8,357 nt of DNA. It comes from Cellvibrionales bacterium UBA5860. Its GTDB lineage: Bacteria; Pseudomonadota; Gammaproteobacteria; Pseudomonadales; Porticoccaceae. The DNA is taken from positions 24,043 to 32,399 of the forward strand of contig DJFY01000021.1 in the NCBI GenBank assembly GCA_002431545.1, written 5' to 3'. The notes below the pieces were generated by a model, which saw nothing but the letters and a program-made list of their open reading frames with translations, was not told the DNA's origin and made no database searches. The translations under genes were made by a program, and so were the position numbers. Below, piece by piece: positions 1 through 6,430 of this stretch (position 1 is its first letter; each line of letters starts with the position of its first letter).

Positions 1-21
1 TGGGTCGTTCTTGGGGTTGAT

Positions 22-66
22 ATCGCCATGTTGACACGTTGCGTTAGTGCAAACGTTATCGGCGAT
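22..66 (-). promoter_or_regulatory. Candidate structured 5' leader of a divergent upstream gene (possibly rne)
   Basis: Two nested inverted repeats are visible. The outer one pairs 22-27 (ATCGCC) with 61-66 (GGCGAT). The inner one pairs 36-42 with 49-56, giving seven base pairs with one bulged base and a six-base loop. Both lie downstream of a good minus-strand promoter at 132-160, so they would be in that transcript's leader. In gammaproteobacteria the gene divergent from rluC is commonly rne, whose long 5' untranslated region folds into hairpins through which RNase E controls its own mRNA. No rne coding sequence is inside the window, and I could not align this stretch to the known rne leader, so the identity is inferred from position only. 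Confidence 0.3.
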
Positions 67-131
67 TAATACCCGGACATCCTTTGGCTGTTGTAGCACG
101 ATTTGCCTGACGCCGGACAGAGCCCGCGCGG

Positions 132-160
132 ACTATAACAATTACTCATAAATCCTTCAA
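132..160 (-). promoter_or_regulatory. Sigma-70-type promoter reading leftward out of the window
   Basis: On the minus strand a -35 box TTGAAG (155-160) and a -10 box TATAGT (132-137) are separated by exactly 17 bases, which is close to the sigma-70 consensus. Transcription would start near 125 and run towards position 1. No open reading frame starts on that strand before the window edge, so the transcript has a leader of more than 100 bases. This fits a divergent rne gene just outside the window, though that gene is not seen. On the plus strand, the remainder of 161-249 has only a weak -10-like TAAAAT (217-222) for rluC, with no convincing -35 partner. Confidence 0.55.
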
Positions 161-249
161 TCGAAAGGCTTTGGGCTAAATTAGACCGCTGGCGGACTGA
201 TAAGATGTTGGACTGCTAAAATAGCTGTCTGACCACCAGGCAATTCAAT

Positions 250-1236
250 ATGAGCGATAAGCCAAGCCTCTCTGATTCAGTCCAGCTGCTGCGTATAGAT
301 GCAGACCAGGCGGGGCAGCGCATCGACAATTACCTGATAGCCCGTCTCAAGGGCGTACCCCGGTCGCGTATCTACCGCCTGTTGCGCAAGGGCGAAGTTC
401 GGGTCAATAAGGGCCGAATCAAACCGACCTATCGTCTAATGCAGGATGATCTGGTTCGAGTGCCGCCAGTTCGTCAGGCCTCGCGGCGGCCGATGACGGC
501 AGATAACCCGCTCGGCAAGTTGCTGAAGGAGCGGGTTTTGCTTGAGACGAAAGATTATCTGGTGTTGGACAAACCGGCAGGCGTGGCCGTCCACGGCGGT
601 AGTGGTATCAGTGCCGGGGTAATAGAGGCCTTGCGCGCCGCCAGGCCCGAGGAGAAAAATCTCGAGCTGGTGCATCGCCTGGATCGGGATACATCGGGCT
701 GCCTGCTGCTCGCCCGGCGCCGGGGAATACTGAGGGAATTACAGGCACAAATGCGCGATCGTCATGTCGACAAACGCTATGTTGCCCTGGTGTCGGGTCG
801 CTGGCCCCGCACCTTGACTGAAATTAATGCCCCGCTCAGAAAATTCGTACTCAGCGGCGGCGAGCGGATGGTGCGTCCGGACAAGACCGGCAAGGCGGCG
901 GTCACCGAATTTGCTCTGCTCGCACACTACCTCCACGCGGCGAGTGAGGTGGCGAGCCTGATCGATATACGCCTTTTGACAGGACGCACCCACCAGATTC
1001 GCGTGCATTGCCAACTTGCCGGGTATCCGCTGGCCGGCGATGAAAAGTATGGCGATCGGGTGGCCAATGCGCGTTTTGGCGAGTCCGGGCTCAGGCGGTT
1101 GTTTCTGCATGCCAGCGCGCTCGGATTTAGCGATCCGGCGACGGGTGCCCGGGTCGAGGTATCCGCCCCTCTGCCCGATGACCTGTCTCGAGTGCTGGAT
1201 CGCTTGTCTGTAGCGGCGCCGGAGTCCTGTACATGA
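250..1236 (+). CDS. rluC: 23S rRNA pseudouridine synthase RluC
   Basis: This enzyme isomerises specific uridines of 23S rRNA to pseudouridine (positions 955, 2504 and 2580 in E. coli) during assembly of the large ribosomal subunit in the cytoplasm. The 328-residue protein has an N-terminal S4 RNA-binding domain (about residues 22-72) followed by the RluA-type catalytic domain. The signature HRLDRDTSG is at 142-150, with catalytic Asp145, and the family motif GRTHQIRVH is at 245-253. The length is close to the E. coli protein (about 319 residues). The ATG at 250 is preceded by AGG at 238-240. Its stop overlaps the start of the next gene by four bases, so the two are probably co-translated. The assignment to RluC rather than RluD or RluA rests on the S4 domain plus this neighbourhood. 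Confidence 0.93.
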   Translation: MSDKPSLSDSVQLLRIDADQAGQRIDNYLIARLKGVPRSRIYRLLRKGEVRVNKGRIKPTYRLMQDDLVRVPPVRQASRRPMTADNPLGKLLKERVLLETKDYLVLDKPAGVAVHGGSGISAGVIEALRAARPEEKNLELVHRLDRDTSGCLLLARRRGILRELQAQMRDRHVDKRYVALVSGRWPRTLTEINAPLRKFVLSGGERMVRPDKTGKAAVTEFALLAHYLHAASEVASLIDIRLLTGRTHQIRVHCQLAGYPLAGDEKYGDRVANARFGESGLRRLFLHASALGFSDPATGARVEVSAPLPDDLSRVLDRLSVAAPESCT

Positions 1237-1895
1237 CGCCCAGGATGCTGATTTTCGACTGGGACGGCACTCTGTGTGATTCCCTGTCCCGTATCGCCCG
1301 GTGTCTGCAGTTGGCGGCTGGCGATTGCGACCTCGATATACCGAGCGAACATGCGGCGCGGCAGATCGTCGGACTGGGTTTGGTCGAGGCGATCGAAACA
1401 TTATTCCCGGGGATTGATGGCGCGGCGGTCGCTACGATGAGAGACCGGTATGCGACGCATTTTCGCCGCGAGGACAGGAACCCGTCGCCATTCTTTCCCG
1501 GTGTCAAGGCGACGCTCGATAATTTTCGAGAGCAGGGTTTTTTGCTCGCCGTGGCGACCGGAAAGAGTCGGGCGGGATTAGACAGGGTGCTGTCGGCACT
1601 GGCCCTGACGGATTATTTCGACGGCACGCGCTGTGCCGACGAAACCGCGTCGAAACCGCATCCGTTAATGCTGCAATCTCTCCTCCAGGCACATTCGCTG
1701 TCGGCAGATCAGGCGGTAATGGTCGGCGATACCACTTTCGACATGGAGATGGCTAGGCGGTCTAGCATGCCGCGAGTGGCGGTCGACTATGGCGCTCACT
1801 CGGCCAACGTACTGGCGGCATATGATCCCATTGCCTGTGTATCCGATTTTACCGATATTTCCCGAGTGCTGACTGCCGATAGGGCACTTGAGTAA
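1233..1895 (+). CDS. HAD-superfamily phosphatase (phosphoglycolate phosphatase-like)
   Basis: A 220-residue haloacid-dehalogenase-type hydrolase with all four motifs in order. Motif I is DWDGT at 9-13 (nucleophile Asp9, acid/base Asp11). Motif II is Thr109 in the AVATGKS stretch. Motif III is Lys141 in the SKPHP stretch. Motif IV is GDTTFD at 165-170, with metal-binding Asp166 and Asp170. The region between motifs I and II (about 16-85) is the size of a helical subclass I cap, as in Gph-type enzymes. It should hydrolyse a small phosphomonoester in the cytoplasm, but the substrate cannot be read from the sequence. The ATG at 1233 overlaps the rluC stop (ATGA) and has GGAG at 1221-1224. A later ATG at 1245 is possible but poorly placed. 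A similar hydrolase follows rluC in Pseudomonas. Confidence 0.85.
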   Translation: MTPRMLIFDWDGTLCDSLSRIARCLQLAAGDCDLDIPSEHAARQIVGLGLVEAIETLFPGIDGAAVATMRDRYATHFRREDRNPSPFFPGVKATLDNFREQGFLLAVATGKSRAGLDRVLSALALTDYFDGTRCADETASKPHPLMLQSLLQAHSLSADQAVMVGDTTFDMEMARRSSMPRVAVDYGAHSANVLAAYDPIACVSDFTDISRVLTADRALE

Positions 1896-1912
1896 CCTGG
1901 ATTCGCCCAGGT
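1895..1912. terminator. Small hairpin between convergent genes
   Basis: ACCTGG (1895-1900) and CCAGGT (1907-1912) form a perfect six-base-pair stem with a six-base loop, in the 36-base gap between the HAD phosphatase stop and the end of maf. A symmetrical hairpin in a convergent gap could serve as a bidirectional terminator, but no T-run follows on either strand. It is therefore a weak candidate, or simply a 3'-end-stabilising structure. Confidence 0.3.
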
Positions 1913-1931
1913 GATGAACGTGTCGCGCTGC

Positions 1932-2528
1932 TCAGTCGTTAGGTGCTCTATCGTTGACTAGCGCGTTGTAGCCAAAGTGCAGCAGGAGGTGGTTAAGCGC
2001 GATCATGGGCAAGCCGATAATGGCGGTCGGATCCTCGCTTGCAAGGCGCTCAAAAAGCGCGATACCCAGGCCTTCGGCCTTGAAACTGCCAGCGCAATCG
2101 TAGGGCTTTTCGAGACTCAGGTAGCTGTCGATTTCCGCCGCAGTTAACTGGCGAAAACGAATATATGTGTCAATTACCGTGCTGCGAATTTCAGACCTGG
2201 CGCTGTCCAGAACGGCCACCGCGGTGTGGAACAGTACTTCCTGACCGGAAAATGCGTGCAGCTGGGCCGTCGCCCTGTCGTGAGTCAGGGGCTTGCCAAT
2301 AAGCGATGTCCGCAGACAGGCGACCTGGTCTGCACCAATAATCAGGTGAGCCGGGAATTCCTCGGCGACCACCCGGGCTTTTTCTTCGGCCAGACGCTGG
2401 GCCGTTGCTTCTGGCGACTCCCCGGGTGCCGGGGTTTCGTCTATCGCTGGCGAGCGGTGACAGAAAGGCACGCCCAGGCGGTTTAGCAGTTGCCGACGGT
2501 AGGGCGAGGACGAACCTAGGACGATCAT
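1932..2528 (-). CDS. yceF: Maf-family nucleotide pyrophosphatase, YceF type
   Basis: Maf proteins hydrolyse non-canonical nucleoside triphosphates to monophosphates and pyrophosphate, keeping modified nucleotides out of nucleic acids. The YceF subgroup prefers 7-methyl-GTP. The 198-residue protein opens with the family signature SSSPYRRQLL (6-15). It has the catalytic-aspartate motif GADQV (65-69, Asp67) and the conserved stretch KPYDCAGSFKAEGLGI (141-156). Gln68 after the aspartate, where YhdE-type Maf has Thr, supports the YceF subgroup. The gene lies opposite to its neighbours, whereas in E. coli yceF faces the same way as yceD. The start at 2528 has no strong ribosome-binding site. The promoter at 2572-2599 would leave a leader of roughly 37 bases. 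Confidence 0.9.
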   Translation of the reverse strand: MIVLGSSSPYRRQLLNRLGVPFCHRSPAIDETPAPGESPEATAQRLAEEKARVVAEEFPAHLIIGADQVACLRTSLIGKPLTHDRATAQLHAFSGQEVLFHTAVAVLDSARSEIRSTVIDTYIRFRQLTAAEIDSYLSLEKPYDCAGSFKAEGLGIALFERLASEDPTAIIGLPMIALNHLLLHFGYNALVNDRAPND

Positions 2529-2555
2529 CGTAACTTGGTCATTTCATTCAAAAAA

Positions 2556-2565
2556 TTGTCGACAA
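2556..2565. promoter_or_regulatory. Perfect palindrome TTGTCGACAA near the maf transcription start
   Basis: A ten-base perfect palindrome lies in the 102-base divergent region between maf and yceD. It sits just downstream of the minus-strand -10 box, at about the predicted maf transcription start. A dimeric repressor could bind there. The arms are only five bases long, so chance occurrence is quite possible, and I recognise no known operator in it. Confidence 0.25.
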
Positions 2566-2571
2566 GGTGAC

Positions 2572-2599
2572 ATTATACGCGGCTTATTTGCTTTGACAG
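2572..2599 (-). promoter_or_regulatory. Promoter for maf/yceF with consensus -10 box
   Basis: Read on the minus strand, the -10 box is the exact consensus TATAAT (2572-2577). A -35 box CTGTCA (2594-2599, four of six consensus bases) lies upstream with a 16-base spacer. The predicted transcription start is near 2565. The -35 box occupies the same bases as the -35 box of the opposite promoter. Confidence 0.7.
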
Positions 2600-2621
2600 C
2601 TCGGCGCCATATCCCTAGAAT
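2593..2621 (+). promoter_or_regulatory. Strong sigma-70 promoter for yceD-rpmF-plsX
   Basis: A perfect -35 box TTGACA (2593-2598) and a -10 box TAGAAT (2616-2621, five of six consensus bases) are separated by the ideal 17 bases. Transcription should start near 2628, only about three bases before the ATG of yceD at 2631. A message starting there would be nearly leaderless for yceD. No other plus-strand promoter of similar quality is visible upstream. Confidence 0.8.
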
Positions 2622-2630
2622 TGCGCGCCT

Positions 2631-3167
2631 ATGACGGACGCCCAGTATGGCAAAGTGCTGCCTTCGCGAGTAGATGCGTTGAAGCTGACGAGCCAGGGCG
2701 CCCGGCTCGAAGGCATGGTTTCACCGGACAGCCTGCCCCGGTTGAGAGAGGCCGTTGCGCGCGTTTCGGTGCCGGCGCAGGCCTCGTTGAGTTTCGATCG
2801 CGATGCCAGTGGCCACCGCGTCGTTTCCGGCGACCTGAAGGTCGAGGTTGAGCAGGTTTGCCAGCGCTGTCTGCTGGCAATGTATCGCGAGATTGTTGCC
2901 GAAATCAGGTGGGTTCTGGTTTTCGCAGAAGACCAGCGGGAGCACCTGCCTCAGGGGCGGGAGCCCTGGATGGTGGATGAAGATGGTGGGGACTTGCACC
3001 ATATGCTGGAGGAAGAACTTCTATTGGCCCTGCCGATAGTGCCTTTCCATCCTCTCGATGACTGTGTAGGTAGCGATCGTTACAGCTCGGATGCAATGCC
3101 GACAGCAGATGCGGATCATGGTGATAATCCGTTTCAGATACTTAAGCAATTGAAATTCGATAAGTAG
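2631..3167 (+). CDS. yceD: YceD/DUF177 family protein, 23S rRNA accumulation protein
   Basis: YceD proteins are encoded next to rpmF in most bacteria and are needed for normal 23S rRNA accumulation or processing; the mechanism is not settled. This copy has 178 residues, against about 173 in E. coli. It shows the cysteine pair CQRC at 77-80, the acidic ELLLALPIVPFH segment at 129-140 and the C-terminal NPFQILKQLK at 166-175, all family hallmarks. The ATG at 2631 lies almost on the predicted transcription start and has no ribosome-binding site. A GTG at 2655 (residue 9) is an alternative that would leave about 27 bases of leader but also lacks a clear ribosome-binding site. The conserved part of the protein begins around residue 11, so both starts are compatible with function. 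Confidence 0.88.
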   Translation: MTDAQYGKVLPSRVDALKLTSQGARLEGMVSPDSLPRLREAVARVSVPAQASLSFDRDASGHRVVSGDLKVEVEQVCQRCLLAMYREIVAEIRWVLVFAEDQREHLPQGREPWMVDEDGGDLHHMLEEELLLALPIVPFHPLDDCVGSDRYSSDAMPTADADHGDNPFQILKQLKFDK

Positions 3168-3197
3168 CGATCAGACGTAGCAAAAATCAGGCAGATA

Positions 3198-3241
3198 CCG
3201 GGGCTTGTTTGACTTTAGCCCCCCTATATCCGCAGCCCCGG
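3198..3241 (+). promoter_or_regulatory. Competing hairpins in the yceD-rpmF spacer
   Basis: CCGGGGCT (3198-3205) pairs perfectly with AGCCCCGG at 3234-3241, leaving a 28-base loop. The same left arm (GGGGCT, 3200-3205) can instead pair with AGCCCC at 3217-3222, with an 11-base loop. The two folds exclude each other. This is the form seen in attenuators and switching leaders, here in the 143-base spacer upstream of a ribosomal protein gene. The function is inferred; the pairing is seen directly. Confidence 0.4.
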
Positions 3242-3270
3242 GAAAGTGGCAGCGGGTCGTTTCGGAACAA

Positions 3271-3291
3271 TACGGCCGTGAGCGGCCGGTA
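3271..3291 (+). promoter_or_regulatory. Hairpin just upstream of the rpmF ribosome-binding site
   Basis: CGGCCG (3273-3278) and CGGCCG (3283-3288) form a six-base-pair GC stem around a TGAG tetraloop. It is extended past one bulged G by two further pairs (3271-3272 with 3290-3291). The stem ends six bases before the rpmF ribosome-binding site at 3297-3302. It could influence ribosome loading, act as a processing site between yceD and rpmF, or bind a ribosomal protein in feedback control. Confidence 0.4.
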
Positions 3292-3310
3292 AGACAAGAG
3301 GATAGATACG

Positions 3311-3496
3311 ATGGCAGTGCAACAAAATCGAAAAACCCGATCAAAACGTGGTATGCGCCGCGCCCACGACGCGTTGCGCGACAATACAGCGCTGGCGACC
3401 GACGATGTCAGCGGTGAAAAACATCGGCGTCACCACATCACGCCCGATGGCTTTTATCGGGGGCAAAAAGTCGTAGAGACCGGCAACGACGACTGA
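3311..3496 (+). CDS. rpmF: 50S ribosomal protein L32
   Basis: Ribosomal protein bL32, a small basic protein of the large subunit. The 61 residues begin with the highly conserved MAVQQNRKTRSKRGMRRAHD and include SGEKHRRHHITPDGFYRG, very close to the E. coli protein. It contains no cysteine, so it is the zinc-independent (C-minus) form usual in gammaproteobacteria. A ribosome-binding site AGAGGA (3297-3302) lies nine bases before the ATG. plsX begins three bases after its stop, which suggests translational coupling. The last few residues (VETGNDD) differ from E. coli, an ordinary variation. Confidence 0.97.
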   Translation: MAVQQNRKTRSKRGMRRAHDALRDNTALATDDVSGEKHRRHHITPDGFYRGQKVVETGNDD

Positions 3497-3499
3497 TCC

Positions 3500-4531
3500 A
3501 TGTCTCGATTGACCCTGGCCGTCGATGCGATGGGAGGGGATGCGGGGCCTTCTGTTGTTGTCCCCGCGACGCTGCGATACCTGGGGGATAATCCCGACGT
3601 TGGCGTCATAGTTTTCGGTGAGCGGCGACAGCTCGACGCCTGCCTGGCCCGGCATCAGCCAGAAGCAATATCCCGGTTCCAGGTCGAGTACGCGGCGCAG
3701 AGCGTGGCTGACGACGAAGTGCCGTCGGCAGCCTTGCGCAACAAAAAGAAATCCTCCCTTTGGGCCGCATTGGCCGCTGTTGCGGAGCGACGCGCCGACG
3801 CTTGCGTCAGCGGTGGCAATACCGGTGCCATGATGGCGATGGCTATCAAGTTATTGGGGGTAGAAAGCCTGGTCGACCGCCCCGCCATTTGTACGCCTTT
3901 GCCCGGGGTAAACGGATGTTGCTATGCGCTCGACATGGGGGCCAACGTCGATTGCACCCCGGTTCAACTCCACCAGTTTGCCCGTATGGGCAGTGTTCTG
4001 GCGCAACGCAGTTCAGCGGACCGTAAACCTTCGATAGCGTTGCTCAATGTCGGCACCGAAAAGACCAAGGGCAATAAGTTGGTCAAGCAGGCTGCGGAGC
4101 TGATTTCCAAGGATGCATCTTTGTCTTATGCCGGATTTGTCGAGCCGGACCGTCTGTTTAGCGGCGCGGTAGAAGCCGATGTGGTCGTTTGCGATGGTTT
4201 CGTCGGTAATATGACGCTGAAAGCGGCGGAGGGTGTCGCTCGAAGGATGATTCAACGCATGTTGGAAGTGCTTGACGAGCCAGGCGGCGCGGAACCGCAG
4301 TGGCTGCAGACTGCGCAGGTTATCAGAAGTGAATTCGAGCCGGCGGGCTTTAATGGCGCTGTCCTTGTCGGATTGCGGCATGTCGTCGTTAAAAGTCACG
4401 GGAGTGCGGACGAAAACGGGTTTTACTGGGCGCTGGAAAATGCCGCGATGGCCGCTCGCGCCAGCGTGCCCGGCCGCGTGGGCAATAGTCTAGCGGCATA
4501 TCGTGCCGAGCGAGCGCATGGGCCGCATTGA
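3500..4531 (+). CDS. plsX: Phosphate acyltransferase PlsX
   Basis: PlsX converts acyl-ACP and inorganic phosphate to acyl-phosphate, the acyl donor used by PlsY for the first step of phospholipid synthesis. It is a cytoplasmic protein that works at the membrane surface. The 343-residue sequence matches the family from end to end: DAMGGD at 9-14, SGGNTGA at 104-110, DMGANVDC at 145-152, CDGFVGN at 231-237 and VVKSHGSAD at 296-304. E. coli PlsX is slightly longer (about 356). The ATG at 3500 lies three bases after the rpmF stop and has no good ribosome-binding site, so it probably depends on ribosomes finishing rpmF. The next gene follows after 153 bases with a terminator-like hairpin between, unlike E. 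coli, where fabH follows directly. Confidence 0.95.
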   Translation: MSRLTLAVDAMGGDAGPSVVVPATLRYLGDNPDVGVIVFGERRQLDACLARHQPEAISRFQVEYAAQSVADDEVPSAALRNKKKSSLWAALAAVAERRADACVSGGNTGAMMAMAIKLLGVESLVDRPAICTPLPGVNGCCYALDMGANVDCTPVQLHQFARMGSVLAQRSSADRKPSIALLNVGTEKTKGNKLVKQAAELISKDASLSYAGFVEPDRLFSGAVEADVVVCDGFVGNMTLKAAEGVARRMIQRMLEVLDEPGGAEPQWLQTAQVIRSEFEPAGFNGAVLVGLRHVVVKSHGSADENGFYWALENAAMAARASVPGRVGNSLAAYRAERAHGPH

Positions 4532-4612
4532 TCGATGGCCTGTGGATTGTTTATCGGCAAAGTACAAAGCAAGAAAGACCGAAGAAGATAAGTAGGACGT
4601 AATAAGACCACT

Positions 4613-4649
4613 GCCCGACGCGGGAAACCGGCCGGGCGTCAGCCTTTTT
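4613..4649 (+). terminator. Terminator-like hairpin between plsX and fabD
   Basis: GCCCG (4613-4617) pairs with CGGGC (4633-4637), and within it CGG (4621-4623) pairs with CCG (4628-4630) around a GAAA loop, with a small internal loop between the two stems. An alternative stem is GACGC (4617-4621) with GCGTC (4636-4640). Five T residues follow at 4645-4649, four bases after the alternative stem. It is an imperfect intrinsic terminator, so partial read-through from plsX into fabD is plausible. The rest of the spacer (4532-4612) has a purine-rich tract at about 4560-4608 and no convincing promoter. Confidence 0.5.
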
Positions 4650-4684
4650 CTAACAAATTATTGCCATCAGACGGAAACCCATAT

Positions 4685-5644
4685 ATGTCAGAAACTGCAA
4701 TGTCGTCGATCGCGACTTTGGCTTTTGTTTTTCCGGGACAGGGCTCCCAGAAGGTCGGTATGCTGGCCGAAGCCGCCAAGGTCTTCCCGCAGGTGCAGGA
4801 TACTTTCGGCGAAGCCAGCGAAGTGCTGGGATACGACGCCTGGCAACTGATTCAGGAAGGCCAGCCGGAAGATATTAATCTCACTGAACGTACGCAGCCG
4901 TTGCTACTTACGGCAAGCACTGCCCTGTGGCGTGCCTGGCAGTCGCGCTCGCCAGTCGTACCGGCGCTACTGGCAGGCCACAGTCTGGGCGAATGGTCTG
5001 CGATGGTGTGCGCCGGCGTGGTGGCCTTCACAGATGCTGTTGAACTGGTGCGTCTGCGTGGTGCCTACATGCAGGAGGCTGTTGCACCAGGCGTTGGTGC
5101 CATGGCAGCCATCATCGGTCTGGATGACGCTGCGATAACGCGGTGCTGCGAGCAGGCCAGTGAAAGCGATGTGGTCGCTCCGGTTAATTTCAACGCACCC
5201 GGTCAGGTCGTTATCGCTGGCACCGCAGCCGCTGTCGAAAGGGCGATCGGGAATTGCAAGGAGGCCGGCGCCAAGCGCGCGTTGCCGCTGCCGGTAAGTG
5301 CGCCTTTTCATACTGAATTGATGCGTCCCGCCGCCGATCGGCTGGCCGATCATCTCGTGAACGTTACACTCAGTCCCGCGCAAATACCGGTAGTGCAGAA
5401 CGTCAATGCAGAGGTTTCAACAGATCCTGAGGTGATACGCGGTTTGCTGATTGAACAGATTTACAGCCCGGTACGCTGGGTCGACTGTGTGAATACCCTG
5501 CTTGCGTCCGGTATCACAACCACTATTGAGTGCGGGCCGGGCAAGGTCCTCTGTGGTTTGAATAAACGTATCGCCAAGACGTTAACGGCCGCTTCTCTGG
5601 AAACACCAAGCAGCCTCGACGAGGCGCGCGCTCTGCTTGATTGA
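4685..5644 (+). CDS. fabD: Malonyl-CoA:ACP transacylase FabD
   Basis: FabD moves malonyl groups from CoA to ACP, supplying two-carbon units for fatty acid elongation in the cytoplasm. With the start at 4685 the protein has 319 residues. The family motif FPGQGSQ is at 16-22. The active-site motif GHSLGEW is at 98-104 (nucleophile Ser100), with Arg125 for the malonyl carboxylate, catalytic His209 in SAPFHT, and Gln257. The reading frame extends upstream to a TTG at 4661, but the ATG at 4685 has GGA at 4673-4675 at suitable spacing and is preferred. An ATG at 4700 would give an N-terminus closer to E. coli length but lacks a ribosome-binding site. Trp104 replaces the tyrosine of E. coli (GHSLGEY), an aromatic substitution. 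Confidence 0.95.
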   Translation: MSETAMSSIATLAFVFPGQGSQKVGMLAEAAKVFPQVQDTFGEASEVLGYDAWQLIQEGQPEDINLTERTQPLLLTASTALWRAWQSRSPVVPALLAGHSLGEWSAMVCAGVVAFTDAVELVRLRGAYMQEAVAPGVGAMAAIIGLDDAAITRCCEQASESDVVAPVNFNAPGQVVIAGTAAAVERAIGNCKEAGAKRALPLPVSAPFHTELMRPAADRLADHLVNVTLSPAQIPVVQNVNAEVSTDPEVIRGLLIEQIYSPVRWVDCVNTLLASGITTTIECGPGKVLCGLNKRIAKTLTAASLETPSSLDEARALLD

Positions 5645-5686
5645 GCCTTTTCTCCACACTACCCAGCCAGCCACAAGGGGGTAAGC

Positions 5687-6430
5687 ATGAGTTTGAAAGA
5701 CAAAATAACACTGGTTACGGGGGCCAGCCGCGGTATCGGCGCGGCCATAGCCGATAAGTTTGCCGTGCAAGGTGCCATTGTCCTGGGCACCGCAACGACA
5801 GAGGAGGGTGCCGGGCGTATCAGTGAGCGCTTTGCCAGGCAGGGTTGGCAGGGCAAGGGGTTTTGTCTCAATGTTGCCGATGCCGCTTCGGTGCAGGCGG
5901 CTTTGTCGGCGATCAATGAGGAATATGGCGCGCCGCTGATTCTGGTTAACAATGCAGGCATCACGCGCGACAATATACTGATGCGGATGAAGGATGACGA
6001 ATGGTCTGCGGTGATCGAAACCAACCTGACGGCGATTTTCCGCCTGACCAAGGCCTGTATTAAGGGCATGACCAAGGCGCGCTGGGGCCGTATCATTAAC
6101 ATCAGTTCTGTGGTTGGTGCCATGGGTAATGCCGGGCAGTCCAACTATGCGGCAGCCAAGGCGGGCGTGGGTGGCTTTAGCCGTTCTCTGGCAAAGGAAA
6201 TCGGCTCGCGAAATATCACGGTTAACACGGTCGCCCCAGGGTTTATCGATACCGACATGACGCGAGAGCTTAGCGACGAGAACCGCGAAGCCATGCTGGC
6301 GAGCATCCCCCTGGCAAGATTTGGTGAGCCCGGGGAGGTCGCCGAAGTGGTGGCGTTTCTGGCCGGCGACGGCGGCGCGTACATCACCGGAGAAACCATA
6401 GAGGTCAATGGTGGCATGTACATGAATTGA
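5687..6430 (+). CDS. fabG: 3-oxoacyl-ACP reductase FabG
   Basis: FabG performs the NADPH-dependent reduction of 3-oxoacyl-ACP to 3-hydroxyacyl-ACP, the first reductive step in each elongation round. It is a short-chain dehydrogenase of 247 residues, against 244 in E. coli. The nucleotide-binding motif TGASRGIG is at 11-18 and NNAG is at 88-91. The catalytic set is Asn113, Ser141, Tyr154 and Lys158 (YAAAK). The C-terminal TGETIEVNGGMYMN is typical of true FabG. A strong ribosome-binding site AAGGGGG (5675-5681) precedes the ATG. It lies 42 bases after fabD with no terminator, so the two are probably co-transcribed. Confidence 0.97.
   Translation: MSLKDKITLVTGASRGIGAAIADKFAVQGAIVLGTATTEEGAGRISERFARQGWQGKGFCLNVADAASVQAALSAINEEYGAPLILVNNAGITRDNILMRMKDDEWSAVIETNLTAIFRLTKACIKGMTKARWGRIINISSVVGAMGNAGQSNYAAAKAGVGGFSRSLAKEIGSRNITVNTVAPGFIDTDMTRELSDENREAMLASIPLARFGEPGEVAEVVAFLAGDGGAYITGETIEVNGGMYMN

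Noticed and set aside
739..1401. 220-codon open frame on the minus strand
   Set aside because: It is a shadow of rluC and the HAD phosphatase, both with intact catalytic motifs, and shows no family resemblance or ribosome-binding site.
3205..3230. Promoter before rpmF (TTGTTT or TTGACT with TATATC)
   Set aside because: The spacers of 14 and 10 bases are too short for a sigma-70 promoter, and the region is better explained by hairpins.
4661..4684. Upstream TTG start for fabD
   Set aside because: The ATG at 4685 has a properly spaced GGA, and the extra eight residues have no counterpart in the FabD family.
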